Positions 16,561 to 25,800 of a stretch of DNA of 64,000 nt are shown in pieces. The position numbers were made by a program, and so were the translations under genes. A model generated the notes under the pieces. That model searched no databases, was not told the DNA's origin, and saw only the letters and a list, made by a program, of their open reading frames with translations. Positions within the stretch are counted from its first letter, which is position 1. Every line of letters begins with the position of its first letter. This DNA is from Amaricoccus macauensis_A (GTDB lineage Bacteria; Pseudomonadota; Alphaproteobacteria; Rhodobacterales; Rhodobacteraceae), in NCBI RefSeq assembly GCF_049800915.1, contig NZ_JBNAFY010000001.1, positions 62,001 through 126,000 on the forward strand, given 5' to 3'.

Positions 16561-16970
16561 TCAAGGCCAAGCCTCCTGCCGGATGTGTGCAGGGTCGCGG
16601 CAAGGATGAAATCGCGATCCTCACCAAGCAGTGGCCCGCTTTGAGCCGATCAGACCCTCGGTGCTGGGAAGCAATGGCACGGGACAAGCCGAAGGCGCCG
16701 TGCCTGCGGCGGCCCGTCCGGACGGGCTGGCGCATCGTTGATGACGGGGCAACGAGCTGATCCAGGCAGTGTCGTCACCATAAACTGCGTCGAACAAGCG
16801 ATGGTGCGCCACCCCCCGGACCGCCACCGGGTCGGTCCCAAAAACCGCAATGATGCCGCCAGTGCAAACTGTCACCGGTGCGCCGGCGACGGGATCCCAT
16901 CCGATCCAACTTGTGCTGTTCCCATCGCCTCCTTGGGAGTAAAACGGCTGTCAGGTGGGAGGCCTCATCC
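16561..16970. other. intergenic region with left copy of the 41-bp element
   Basis: About 410 bp without a supported gene. A minus-strand frame at 16621-16875 encodes nothing recognisable and crosses the repeat. The stretch holds the left 41-bp palindromic element and, at its right end, the GGGAGG ribosome site of the RidA gene. A decayed insertion element cannot be excluded. Confidence 0.5.
16676..16716 (+). repeat. 41-bp inverted-repeat element, left copy
   Basis: Identical over 41 bp to the reverse complement of 17548-17588. It starts GGCACGGGACAAGCC and ends in GCGGCGGCCCG. Internally GGCACGG and CCGTGCC form a stem around a loop containing GCCGAAGGC, so it looks like a REP-type palindromic element. 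Together the two copies flank the RidA gene, 831 bp apart. Confidence 0.85.
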
Positions 16971-17363
16971 ATGCGACACCTGATTTCCAATGGAAACCCG
17001 ATGGAAGAGATCGTGGGCTTCAGTCGTGCTGTTCGGGTAGGGCCCTATATTTCGGTCGGGGGAACCGCACCGGTCGATGCGTCTGGCAGGACGGTCGGCG
17101 TCGGGGATGTTCATGCCCAGACAACCCAGTGCTTCGAGATCATCAAGGCCGCTCTCGAACAGGCAGGCTCCGGTCTGCAGGATATCGTTCGAACTCGGGT
17201 CATCCTGACGGATATCGACCACTGGAAAGAGGCCATCGAGGCGAGGAAGAAATACTGCATCGATGCCCGACCCGTCGATACGATCATGGCGGTCACACGG
17301 TTCGTGAATCCTGAATGGCTTGTCGAGATTGAAGTCGACGCAGTCGTTCCCCACGACGCATAG
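16971..17363 (+). CDS. RidA/YjgF/Rid-family protein
   Basis: Small trimeric Rid-family protein, 130 residues; RidA members hydrolyse reactive enamine/imine intermediates, while other subfamilies act in amine catabolism. The fold runs the whole length. Family features include ISVGGTAPVDASG near 30 and the C-terminal VEIEVDAVVP. The second part reads RPVDTIMAVTRF, not the canonical RidA Arg105 context, so it may belong to an Rid2-7 subgroup. ATG 16971 has GGGAGG eight bases upstream. It stands alone between inverted repeats, and flanking composition is similar to its neighbours. Confidence 0.88.
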   Translation: MRHLISNGNPMEEIVGFSRAVRVGPYISVGGTAPVDASGRTVGVGDVHAQTTQCFEIIKAALEQAGSGLQDIVRTRVILTDIDHWKEAIEARKKYCIDARPVDTIMAVTRFVNPEWLVEIEVDAVVPHDA

Positions 17364-17716
17364 CGCCCAAACCCATCCATTCAGGCACGGGCGCGAACGA
17401 TCGTTTTAACCGGTAGGTTCCTGTGACGTGTCGAATGTCAGACGGATGCGGCTCGTGCACCGCGCAGGCTTCAAGTGCGCACAAGAACTCGAAAGCTGCG
17501 CGACACTCAAACGACCGCGGTGTTCAGATTGCTGCCAATTTCAATACCGGGCCGCCGCAGGCACGGCGCCTTCGGCTTGTCCCGTGCCAGTGCCTCAAAG
17601 CTCGCCGCCCCCTCTTGGCAATACTCCGGAAAGGTTTCGCTGCCACTCTCCTCAACCGCAGATCAGACAGGCGTCCCCCGGTGGGCACGCCCGGCGCGCG
17701 TGAAGGAGGCGTCAGC
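17364..17716. other. intergenic region with right copy of the 41-bp element
   Basis: About 350 bp with no supported gene; overlapping short frames in all phases look random. It contains the right, inverted copy of the 41-bp element and the GGAGG ribosome site of the next gene. Confidence 0.5.
17548..17588 (-). repeat. 41-bp inverted-repeat element, right copy
   Basis: Exact reverse complement of 16676-16716. The bases flanking each copy are only loosely similar, so the conserved unit seems to be the 41 bp itself. Confidence 0.85.
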
Positions 17717-18103
17717 ATGTTCGACAAGACGATACTCGGCTACCTGGCCGATCAGCACTGCCTCCTCGGCATCACGGATCTCGACAACCAGCTCGACACA
17801 ACAGGCTCGAAACAGCTCGCCACCATCGAAGGTGCATTCGTCGATCCGGGGACCGATTTCGGCGCGGGGCAGGTCTTCCTCGAAGTCAGCAATCTGCGCG
17901 GTGTCTGTATCCGCAGGCTTCCCTATGGCGGGCGCATTTCCATGACGCTCGCCGAGGCCGTGCGCGCGGTGGCGGCGATGCGCTCGTCCGGGCTGCTCAT
18001 CACCGACGCCTCGGGCCGGCCGGGCGTGACCCATTTCCCGCCGCACCTCCTGGGCGAGATCGCCATCCTGCCACTCAATCTGCGGCCCAAGGGCGACCAG
18101 TAA
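17717..18103 (+). CDS. hypothetical protein
   Basis: A 128-residue protein I do not recognise. No signal peptide or membrane segment is visible, so it is probably cytoplasmic. The segments HCLLGITDLDNQ and GRPGVTHFPPHLLGE look like conserved globular sequence. ATG 17717 is preceded by GGAGG at good spacing, and codon use is typical of the region, which supports a real gene. It converges on the LysR gene 12 bp away. Confidence 0.7.
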   Translation: MFDKTILGYLADQHCLLGITDLDNQLDTTGSKQLATIEGAFVDPGTDFGAGQVFLEVSNLRGVCIRRLPYGGRISMTLAEAVRAVAAMRSSGLLITDASGRPGVTHFPPHLLGEIAILPLNLRPKGDQ

Positions 18104-18114
18104 CCGCCACTCTC

Positions 18115-19005
18115 TCAGGAAAGCCGGGCGGCCACGGCCCGAGCCAGCCCGGCAATCCGCTGCATCCGCGCGCTTTCGGGGCGCCCGCGCCGGGACACGA
18201 GCCACAATTCGTGATAGCGCCGTTTCGGCAGCGGCAGGATCGTCAGCCTGTCCTTGTGCGGATAGGCCTCCACCCCGCTCCGGGGCAAAAGCGTGTAGCC
18301 GATGCCCCGGGCGACAGGCTCGGGGATCTGCCCGATCTGGTTGATGAAACTGCGCAGACGCAGCCGGTCCGCGCCGGGATACTCATCCGGGAAATTCAGC
18401 CCCAGCAGATCATCCGCATGGGAAAATCCGTCGGGATGAGCCACGAAGCCGCGCCGCTCGAGCGCCGCGAATGTCGCCTCCTCGGGCGACGCATCGGCGG
18501 GCAGCACGAGACAAAGCTCCTCCCGGCCTAGCTGCCGGGCCTCCAGCCGCGCATGCACCGGATCCTGCCCAAGAACGCCGAGATCGAAGCGACCGCCAAG
18601 CACCCCGGAAAGCACAGTCGCCTGCGGAGCCGCTTCGAGATGAACCTTCAGCCGCGGGGCCCCACGCATCACCTCGAGCACGCGGGGATAGAAAAGCATC
18701 GCGAAGCTGCCCGAACAGGCAAAGCGCACCTCGCCCACGTCCGGATCATCCACCTCGATCCGCTCGCGCAACCGCCGCTCCTCCTCGCGCCGGGAGAGGC
18801 CAAGCGCGAAAACCGCCTCCCCGGCGGTCGTGAGGGCAAAACTCTTGCCGTCCTGCGCGATCAGGGGCTGTGCGAGTTGCGCCTCGAGCTTGCGCAAATG
18901 CTGCGAAACGCCCGGTTGCGTCATGTTGAGCCGCTCCGCGGTCCGGGTGAAATGCCCGGTCTCGCAAAGCGTGGTGAAGGTCTCGAGCCAGGCCGCGTTG
19001 ATCAT
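18115..19005 (-). CDS. LysR-family transcriptional regulator
   Basis: DNA-binding activator/repressor of 296 residues. The winged helix-turn-helix is at about 1-65 (AERLNMTQPGVSQHLRKLE). The effector-binding domain (about 90-290) follows. It is divergent from the VOC-protein gene across a 108-bp AT-rich gap, the classic layout for a LysR gene and its target. The ligand is unknown. Confidence 0.92.
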   Translation of the reverse strand: MINAAWLETFTTLCETGHFTRTAERLNMTQPGVSQHLRKLEAQLAQPLIAQDGKSFALTTAGEAVFALGLSRREEERRLRERIEVDDPDVGEVRFACSGSFAMLFYPRVLEVMRGAPRLKVHLEAAPQATVLSGVLGGRFDLGVLGQDPVHARLEARQLGREELCLVLPADASPEEATFAALERRGFVAHPDGFSHADDLLGLNFPDEYPGADRLRLRSFINQIGQIPEPVARGIGYTLLPRSGVEAYPHKDRLTILPLPKRRYHELWLVSRRGRPESARMQRIAGLARAVAARLS

Positions 19006-19113
19006 GGATCATAACATGGCATTATCAAAAATATTCACAACGATAATTTCACTATTGCCCCGTTTGCCCCCAATTTCCTGTCAGACAGCAACGCAATGAA
19101 AAAGGGGCATCCC
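19006..19113. promoter_or_regulatory. divergent promoter region between LysR and VOC genes
   Basis: This AT-rich 108-bp gap contains GATAATTTCACTATTG and other short dyads that could be LysR T-N11-A type sites. I cannot single out the operator. Its base composition contrasts strongly with the flanking genes. Confidence 0.4.
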
Positions 19114-19611
19114 ATGTCGCAGACACCGCGCACCTTCTCCCACATCGGCCTCTCCGTCCCGGACGTGGACGCCGCCGTGAAGTTCTATTCGGAAGTGATG
19201 GGCTTCTACACCATCATGCAGCCGAGCGATGTCACCGAGGATGACAGCGCCATCGGCCAGATGTGCACCGACGTGTTCGGTCCGGGCTGGAACAAGCTCC
19301 GCATCGCCCATCTGTCCACCGGCGACGGCATCGGCATCGAGCTCTTCGAATTCGACGGCAACCGCGCCCCGGAGGAGAACTTCGACTTCCGCCGCCACGG
19401 GACCTTCCATTTCGCGGTGCAGGACCCCGATCTCGAAGGGCTGCTCGCCCGCATCGTCGAGGCCGGCGGCAAGCAGCGGATGCCCGTGCGGGAGTATTTC
19501 CCCGGAGAGAAACCCTACCGCATGGTCTATGTCGAGGATCCGTTCGGCATCATCTTCGAGCTCTACAGCCACAGCTACGAACTGACCTACTCGGCCGGCG
19601 CCTACTCCTGA
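19114..19611 (+). CDS. VOC-superfamily (glyoxalase/dioxygenase-fold) protein
   Basis: A 165-residue metal-binding protein with paired beta-alpha-beta-beta-beta units. The opening FSHIGLSVPDVDAAVKFY and later FHFAVQDPDLEGLL and DPFGIIFELYSH give metal-ligand positions typical of glyoxalase I, dioxygenases and epimerases (H, H and E). I prefer ATG 19114, with AAGGGG upstream, to ATG 19096, which lacks a ribosome site. Its substrate is unknown. It is probably regulated by the divergent LysR gene. Confidence 0.85.
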   Translation: MSQTPRTFSHIGLSVPDVDAAVKFYSEVMGFYTIMQPSDVTEDDSAIGQMCTDVFGPGWNKLRIAHLSTGDGIGIELFEFDGNRAPEENFDFRRHGTFHFAVQDPDLEGLLARIVEAGGKQRMPVREYFPGEKPYRMVYVEDPFGIIFELYSHSYELTYSAGAYS

Positions 19612-19717
19612 AGCCGCTCTCCGCTTGCACTGGCGGCCCGCCGGTGCGAGACACCATACTTGTATCCCAGTTGCGGGATGCCGGTGCAGGCGGAAGATTT
19701 CAGAGAGGTGGTTTCGG

Positions 19718-20602
19718 ATGAATGACAATACGCGCGGCATCATGTTCATGGTGCTGGCTGTCACCATGATGCTCACCTCCGACACGGTCCTGAAGTTCGT
19801 CGCTCAGGACCTGCCGCTGTTCCAGATCATCTTCATCCGCCACCTCTTCATGACCGCGGGGCTCGTCGCGCTGGCAATGCGGGACGGGGCGCACAAGGTC
19901 CGCCCCTCGAGGCGTCAGACCCGGCTCCTGACCCTGCGCACCCTGGGCGAATGCAGCGTGATCTGCTTCTACATGTATGCCCTGGCCATGATGCCGCTCG
20001 GCACCGCCACGGCGATCTTCCAGCTCCAGCCCCTCGCCGTGACCCTGGCCGCGGTGGTCTTTCTCTCGCAACCCATCGGCCCCCGGCGCCTGATCGCGAT
20101 CATCATCGGGTTTTCCGGCGTGCTCCTGATCGTGAGGCCCGGCACGGAAGCCTTCGGCCCCGGCGCGATCCTCGTGCTGCTGGCCGTGGGCGGCGTGTGC
20201 CTCCGCGACATCTCGACCCGCATTCTCGGACCCAGCCTTCCCGCCACGATGATGGCGGCCATCGCCTCTGCCGCGCTCCTGGTGCTGAGCCTTGCGGTCA
20301 TGCTGGTGCGCGGCGGATGGGCCCCGGTCTCGGCGTCCCAGCTCGGGTTGATCTTCTGCGGCGCCTGTTTCCTTCTGGTCGGCTACACGGCGATTGCGCT
20401 CGCCATGCGCTTCGGAGACATCGCGGCGATCTCGCCGTTCCGCTACGTGTCGCTGGTCGTGGGGCTCATCTATGGCTTCGTGATCTTCGGCGAAGTGCCG
20501 GATGTCCTGATGCTCGCAGGTGCGCTGATCATCGTCTCGACCGGCATCTACACATTCGTCCGGGAACACAGGGCCAGCGTGCAGCGCGTTCCCGCACACT
20601 GA
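19718..20602 (+). CDS. EamA-family (DMT) transporter
   Basis: Inner-membrane exporter of 294 residues with ten hydrophobic helices arranged as two EamA repeats (about 5-140 and 150-285). Members export amino acids, riboflavin or other metabolites, but the substrate is not evident here. ATG 19718 follows AGAGAGGTGG. It may be co-transcribed with the VOC gene 107 bp upstream, and it converges with the MFS gene. Confidence 0.88.
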   Translation: MNDNTRGIMFMVLAVTMMLTSDTVLKFVAQDLPLFQIIFIRHLFMTAGLVALAMRDGAHKVRPSRRQTRLLTLRTLGECSVICFYMYALAMMPLGTATAIFQLQPLAVTLAAVVFLSQPIGPRRLIAIIIGFSGVLLIVRPGTEAFGPGAILVLLAVGGVCLRDISTRILGPSLPATMMAAIASAALLVLSLAVMLVRGGWAPVSASQLGLIFCGACFLLVGYTAIALAMRFGDIAAISPFRYVSLVVGLIYGFVIFGEVPDVLMLAGALIIVSTGIYTFVREHRASVQRVPAH

Positions 20603-20617
20603 CCCCGGTGCCTGCAA

Positions 20618-21796
20618 TCACTCCGCGGGCACTGTCCGGCTCTGGGCATCGAGCTGACCCGAGGCCCAGGTCAGACCAAGCCCGATCACGACGATGACGG
20701 CCCCGACATAGGGTGCGGCTGCAAGCCCGATGCTTTCGACCACCATGCCGCCGAACCAGGCGCCGAACGCGATGCCGAGGTTGAAGGCGCCGATGTTGAG
20801 CCCGGAGGCCACGTCCTCTGCGCCGGGGCTGACGTCACGCGCGACCTGCACCACGTAGGATTGCAGGGGCGGCACGTTCGCGAAGGCAAACCCGCCCCAG
20901 AGCGCGATGACCGCAATGGCCGCGATCGGGTTGGCGAGGGCGAGACCGAGTGCTGCGAGGAGAAGCGCCAGGCCGCCGAAGATCAGCGTCAACGCCGGCA
21001 CCGGGCCAATGCTGTCGGAGAGCTTGCCGCCAAGGATGTTTCCAACCGCCACGGAGGCCCCGTAGAGCAGGATCACCAGGCTGACGCTGCCGGTCGAAAG
21101 GCCGGTCACATCGGTGAGCATCGGCGCGAGAAACGTGAAGGCCACGAAGTTCCCGCCATAACCCACGGCCGTGATCAGGTAGATCAGCAGGAGCCGCGGC
21201 GAGGTCAGAACCCGCGCCTGGGCACGCAGCCCGCTCGGCGCGCTGTGCGGGATGGAGGCGGGCACCAGAACCGCGCTCGCGACAAGGCCGATCAGGCCGA
21301 GACCCACGACGCCGAGAAATGTCGATTGCCAGCCGAAGGTCTGACCGACCCAGGTTCCGAGCGGCACGCCGGTCACGAGCGCGACCGTCAGACCCATGAA
21401 GACCATGGCGATGGCCGAGCTTTCCTTCTCGCGCGAGACCAGGTTGGTGGCGATGGTCGAGGCAATGGCGAAGAAGACACCATGGGCAAGACCGGTGATG
21501 AACCGCGCCGCGATCAAGCTTCCGTAGCCCGGCGCAACGGCGGCAAACGCGTTGCCGATGGTGAAGAGGGTGAGCAGCGAGAGAAGCAGCGCCTTGCGCG
21601 GCATTCTGCCGGTCAGTGCGGTCAGGACCGGTGCGCCGATCGTGACACCGAGCGCATAGAGGCTGACCAGCAGCCCGGCGGATGGCAGCGAAACGCCGAG
21701 GTCGGCGGCAATGGTCGGTATGAGGCCGACGATGACGAACTCGGTCGTTCCGACGGCAAAGGCGCTGATGGTCAGCGCCCAGAGAGCGAGTGGCAT
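20618..21796 (-). CDS. MFS transporter, DHA1 drug/purine efflux type
   Basis: Twelve-helix inner-membrane proton antiporter of 392 residues. The N-terminus ISAFAVGTTEFVIVGLIP and GRMPRKALL match the AraJ/YdhP/NepI branch of the DHA1 efflux family. ATG 21796 has GGAG seven bases upstream. It is divergent from a LysR gene 94 bp away, its likely regulator. The substrate is unknown. Confidence 0.9.
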   Translation of the reverse strand: MPLALWALTISAFAVGTTEFVIVGLIPTIAADLGVSLPSAGLLVSLYALGVTIGAPVLTALTGRMPRKALLLSLLTLFTIGNAFAAVAPGYGSLIAARFITGLAHGVFFAIASTIATNLVSREKESSAIAMVFMGLTVALVTGVPLGTWVGQTFGWQSTFLGVVGLGLIGLVASAVLVPASIPHSAPSGLRAQARVLTSPRLLLIYLITAVGYGGNFVAFTFLAPMLTDVTGLSTGSVSLVILLYGASVAVGNILGGKLSDSIGPVPALTLIFGGLALLLAALGLALANPIAAIAVIALWGGFAFANVPPLQSYVVQVARDVSPGAEDVASGLNIGAFNLGIAFGAWFGGMVVESIGLAAAPYVGAVIVVIGLGLTWASGQLDAQSRTVPAE

Positions 21797-21890
21797 GAGG
21801 TAACTCCGTTGACGAAAGGTCTCGACCGCGGATGTGGCAGGGATTAGCCCTTGCGTGAATGATCATGAATGGAAAGGGTCTTTGCGTTTG

Positions 21891-22772
21891 GTGCATGAAT
21901 TGCCGCAAGCGGCGGATCTCGCCGTCTTCGTCGCCGTGGTCGAGGATGGCGGATTTGCCGAAGCCGCCCGCCGGCTGGGGGCTGCGCCCTCAACCCTGAG
22001 CCGGACCGTCACGCGGCTCGAGGGGCAGCTTGGCGTCACGCTCCTGCGCCGCACCACGCGGGCCATTGAGCTCACACCCGAGGGGCGGGAGCTTTTGAGG
22101 TCCGCGCGCGAGATCCTCGAGCGGACAGAGGCCCTGCGCGACTTGGCATCCCGAGGCCGCGCACCCCGTGGGCCGCTCCGGGTGAATGCACCGGTGCCCT
22201 TCGTGCTTCATGCTCTCGCGCCAAGACTTTCGGAGTTCCGCCAGGCCTATCCCGAGATCGAGATCACCCTCGACATGACCGACCGTGTGGTCGACCTGAT
22301 CGACGCCCATGCCGATGTGGCGATCCGCTTCGGCACCCTGCCCAGCAGTGACCTGCTCCATCGCAGGCTCGGGTGCGCGGAGTGGCGTCTCGTCGCCTCA
22401 CCCGCGTATCTCGCGCGCGCGGGCCAGCCCGCGGCGCCGGAGGATTTTCGCAATCTCGAACAGGTGCGCTTCACGACGCCCACCCATATCAACCGGCTGC
22501 GGTTCCACGGCCAAAACGCCGATATCGAGCCGCGCATTGCCGCCTGGGCCACGAATGGCGAGGCCGTTCGCCATCTCGTCCTGGGCGGCATGGGGATCGC
22601 GCGGTTCTCGGATTTCATGATCGACCGCGACATCGCCGCCGGTCGTGTCATCGAGCTTCTGCCCGGTGCGCTCGACATCCCGCCGCAGGACGTCACGGCG
22701 CTCTACCTCACCCGTGCGTCCGGCCTGCGCCGGCTCTCGGTCTTCCTAGACTGGCTCGAAACCATCTTCTGA
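21891..22772 (+). CDS. LysR-family transcriptional regulator
   Basis: A regulator of about 293 residues. The winged helix-turn-helix (about 5-65) includes AEAARRLGAAPSTLSRTVTR, followed by a standard effector domain. No ATG lies in frame at the expected position. GTG 21891 gives a family-like N-terminus, and GTG 21834 would add 19 residues; neither has a strong ribosome site at ideal distance. It is divergent from the MFS exporter, which it probably controls. Confidence 0.88.
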   Translation: MHELPQAADLAVFVAVVEDGGFAEAARRLGAAPSTLSRTVTRLEGQLGVTLLRRTTRAIELTPEGRELLRSAREILERTEALRDLASRGRAPRGPLRVNAPVPFVLHALAPRLSEFRQAYPEIEITLDMTDRVVDLIDAHADVAIRFGTLPSSDLLHRRLGCAEWRLVASPAYLARAGQPAAPEDFRNLEQVRFTTPTHINRLRFHGQNADIEPRIAAWATNGEAVRHLVLGGMGIARFSDFMIDRDIAAGRVIELLPGALDIPPQDVTALYLTRASGLRRLSVFLDWLETIF

Positions 22773-22826
22773 CGCCCGGGCGGCGAGATACCCCGCCACC
22801 CGGACACCACGTCGCGCTTACGCCGA

Positions 22827-25800
22827 TCAGGCGAGAACCAGATCGTCCGCGATGGTGAACTGCGCCACCAGCGGATCGTGGTCGGAGGCGCGGTAATCGG
22901 TCGCGGCGAACTCCGTGTTCACATGCACCGCGTCGAACCTCGCCCCCTCGGCCAGATTGCCGCTCGCCAGGATATGGTCGAGCGATTCCGAATTGCCCTG
23001 GTAGATGAAGCTGTAGCGCTCGTCCTCGGGCAGCGTATTGGTGAGGTTGGTCAGCCCGACCGCCTCCAGACCCGAAACCGGCGAGACGAACTCGAACTCG
23101 TTGAGATCGCCCAGAACCACCAGGTTCGCATCCGCATCCTCGGCCAGTTCGCCGGCCACGAAGCCCGCCACGGCGGAGGCCTGCGCCTGGCGCTCGTCGA
23201 GGCTGCCGTTGACCGCCACGTTCTCCTGGTTCTTGTCGAAGGGCTGGCTGGTGCCCATGATCGGAGCCGACCCGCCCTTGGAGGAGAAGTGGTTGTTGAC
23301 CATCGTCACCTCGACGCCGCCGAAGGCGAAGGTCGCAACAAGCGGCAGACGACCACCCTCGAATGCCTCGCCTTCACCCTGGCCGGAAATCGTCTCCACC
23401 GAGCCGTCCACCAGCGACACGCGATCACTGTTGTAGAGATAGGCCGTGCGGATGTTGCCACCCGGCTGACCGCCGCTCGCATTGTCGGTGATGAAGGTGT
23501 TGTCGATCCAGTCGTAGTCGAGCGATCCGTCGAGCGCGAAATTGTCGATGAAGTCGATGGAGCGCGCGAGCAACTCGAGCGTCTCGGAAGCCGACGTGGT
23601 GCCGTCATCCTCGGAGCCCGAGTTGTCCTGAACCTCCTGGAGCGCGATCACATCCGGCGTGCCCATGTTGTTCACGATCTGCGACGCGATGCTGAGGAAC
23701 CGGAAGTCGGTCACATCCGTATCGCCATCGCTGTCGTTCGGGTCGAGGTTGAGCACGTTGTAGCTCGCAACCGTCAGCGCCTTGGGGCAATGGCCCAGCT
23801 CGGTCACTTCCGCCTCGAGCCCGCCATCGACGATCTGGTCCGAGAAATCCACGGTCGGAATCAGCTCGTAGTCGCCGAAATTGTAGCTCATGACGCCGGT
23901 GACATCGCCAAGCGCGTCGCCCACATTCACCTCCGGCGCATCGAAGCCCGACACGTCGTAATCCGGGTCGATCTGGATGCGCTCGGGGTTGAAGTCGTCC
24001 TCCGAGAGATTGAGCGTGCCGCGCTCGGAAAGCCCGGTCGCACCGTCGCCCTGGTTCGCCGCGACGTAGATCTCGCCGAAGCCGTTGGTGCCGGCGATGA
24101 CACCTGCATCTTCCACCGTCACCAGCATTCCCTCGACGCTCTCCATGAAGTCGATGCCGCTGGTGGTCGGGTTGAAGGCGATGAAACCGTCATCCTCCAT
24201 GTTCTCGGTCGGCAGCACCCGGCCGCTCTCGCCGATGATCGTGGCCTCGGGCAGCGCGTTGCCCGACGACAGAACGCTCACCTCGGTGACATTGACCAGC
24301 TCCGTGGTCGGCAGGTTGCCGGTGCCCGCACCGCCGGGGAAGTATTCCGCAACGTCGCCCGCCACTTCCGCCTCGTCGCCAATGGCCACGGTGGGCGTGC
24401 CGCCGGTGTAGACGAAGATCGCGTCGGAGGTAGCGATGTTGCCGTCGCCCTCGGCGTCCTGGAGGTAGAAACCGTTCGAGTCCAGTGCCGTGACGATGCC
24501 CTTGGTGCGGATAGCTTCGCCGGTGACGTTGAATTCGTCCTCGAGGCTCGCGAAGAACTGGATGACCGTCGCATAGCCCGCGGCCGACAGCACGTAGGGC
24601 GAAACCTGGGCAGCCCCCTGAATGTCGTAGATCGCGGTCAGATCACCGCTGCCACCATCGCCGCCGTCACCCAGAACCGTGTCGTCGCGGAAATTGACGT
24701 TCTGGATGCGCTCGTCGTCCGCACGGCCGGTGTCCTCGATGGCGAAGGGCGTCTCCTCGCCGTAATTGTCGAGGAGGTATTCGGCGAGCGCGTCCTGCTC
24801 GGTGCCGTCGGAGGCGAAATCGGCATCGCCGCTCTGGCCGCCGTCATCCTCGCCATCCCCATCGAGATCGTAGAGATCAACACGGTTCACCCCGTCGCCG
24901 GCAGGGAAGGGATAGCCATCGCCGCCATCGGCCATGAAGTTGAGCGTCACGATGCGCACGTCCGCGCTCGCGTCACCAACGATCTCGCCATCCTCGACCA
25001 GCACGTCGACGATCTCGCCGTCCTCATCCACGATCGCCGCTGAAAGGATGCGGCTGCCGGCCTCGAGATCGGGATCATAGGCGAACTCGACGCCCGAAAC
25101 CTGCGGGAACTGGCCGGCCACGTCGGGCAGGGCGCTCACACCATGTTCGAGCACCGCCACGATCTCGGCGCGGGTAAGCGTGAGCAGGGTCAGGCCATTG
25201 TTGAAGGCGAGCGTGCTCTGGATATCGGTCTGGCTGATCCCGCCCTCGGGCTTCACGCCCTCGATCTCTTCGTTCGGCAGACGCTCGGCCTCGGTGGCAC
25301 CGGCCGGAACCACGAGCTGACCAACGGAGGCACGGATGCCGCCGCCATTCTTGATCGAGACCATCACCGTGTCGTCGTAGTCCTTGGCGATGGCGAGGTT
25401 CGCATCCGCCGTCAGGTTGCCGAGGTTGGTTTCCTGGGTGCGCACACCGTCGGGATCGGACGGGTCGAGCTCGTCGCCCGAGCGCTCGCCGTTGAGGAAC
25501 ACCTCTGAAATGCCGAAGACATTGCCTTCGCTTTCCTCGATGGCACCGCGCAGCAGGTCCACGACAAGCTGGACCTCCTCGTCCACGAGGTCTTCCGCGC
25601 CCAGATCGGCCACGCCCTGTTCATCGGTGGCATAGGCGCCGCTCACATCCGCGTCGTAGCTGTCGAGGATCAGGTTGCCCGCGTCGTCGAATTCGATGAC
25701 AAGACGGCCGACATAGAGATACTGCCCATCGGTGTTGACCACGACCACGGGGTTGCCATCCGCATCCGTCAGCTCGATCGGATAGTCGCCGCCAGCCGAC

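Noticed and set aside
16621..16875. An 84-codon minus-strand frame that might be a transposase remnant
   Set aside because: It runs through the 41-bp repeat and shows no DDE or other transposase motif.
22878..25043. A 721-codon plus-strand open frame opposite the nucleotidase/nuclease gene
   Set aside because: Antisense shadow produced by the acidic codon pattern of the real gene.
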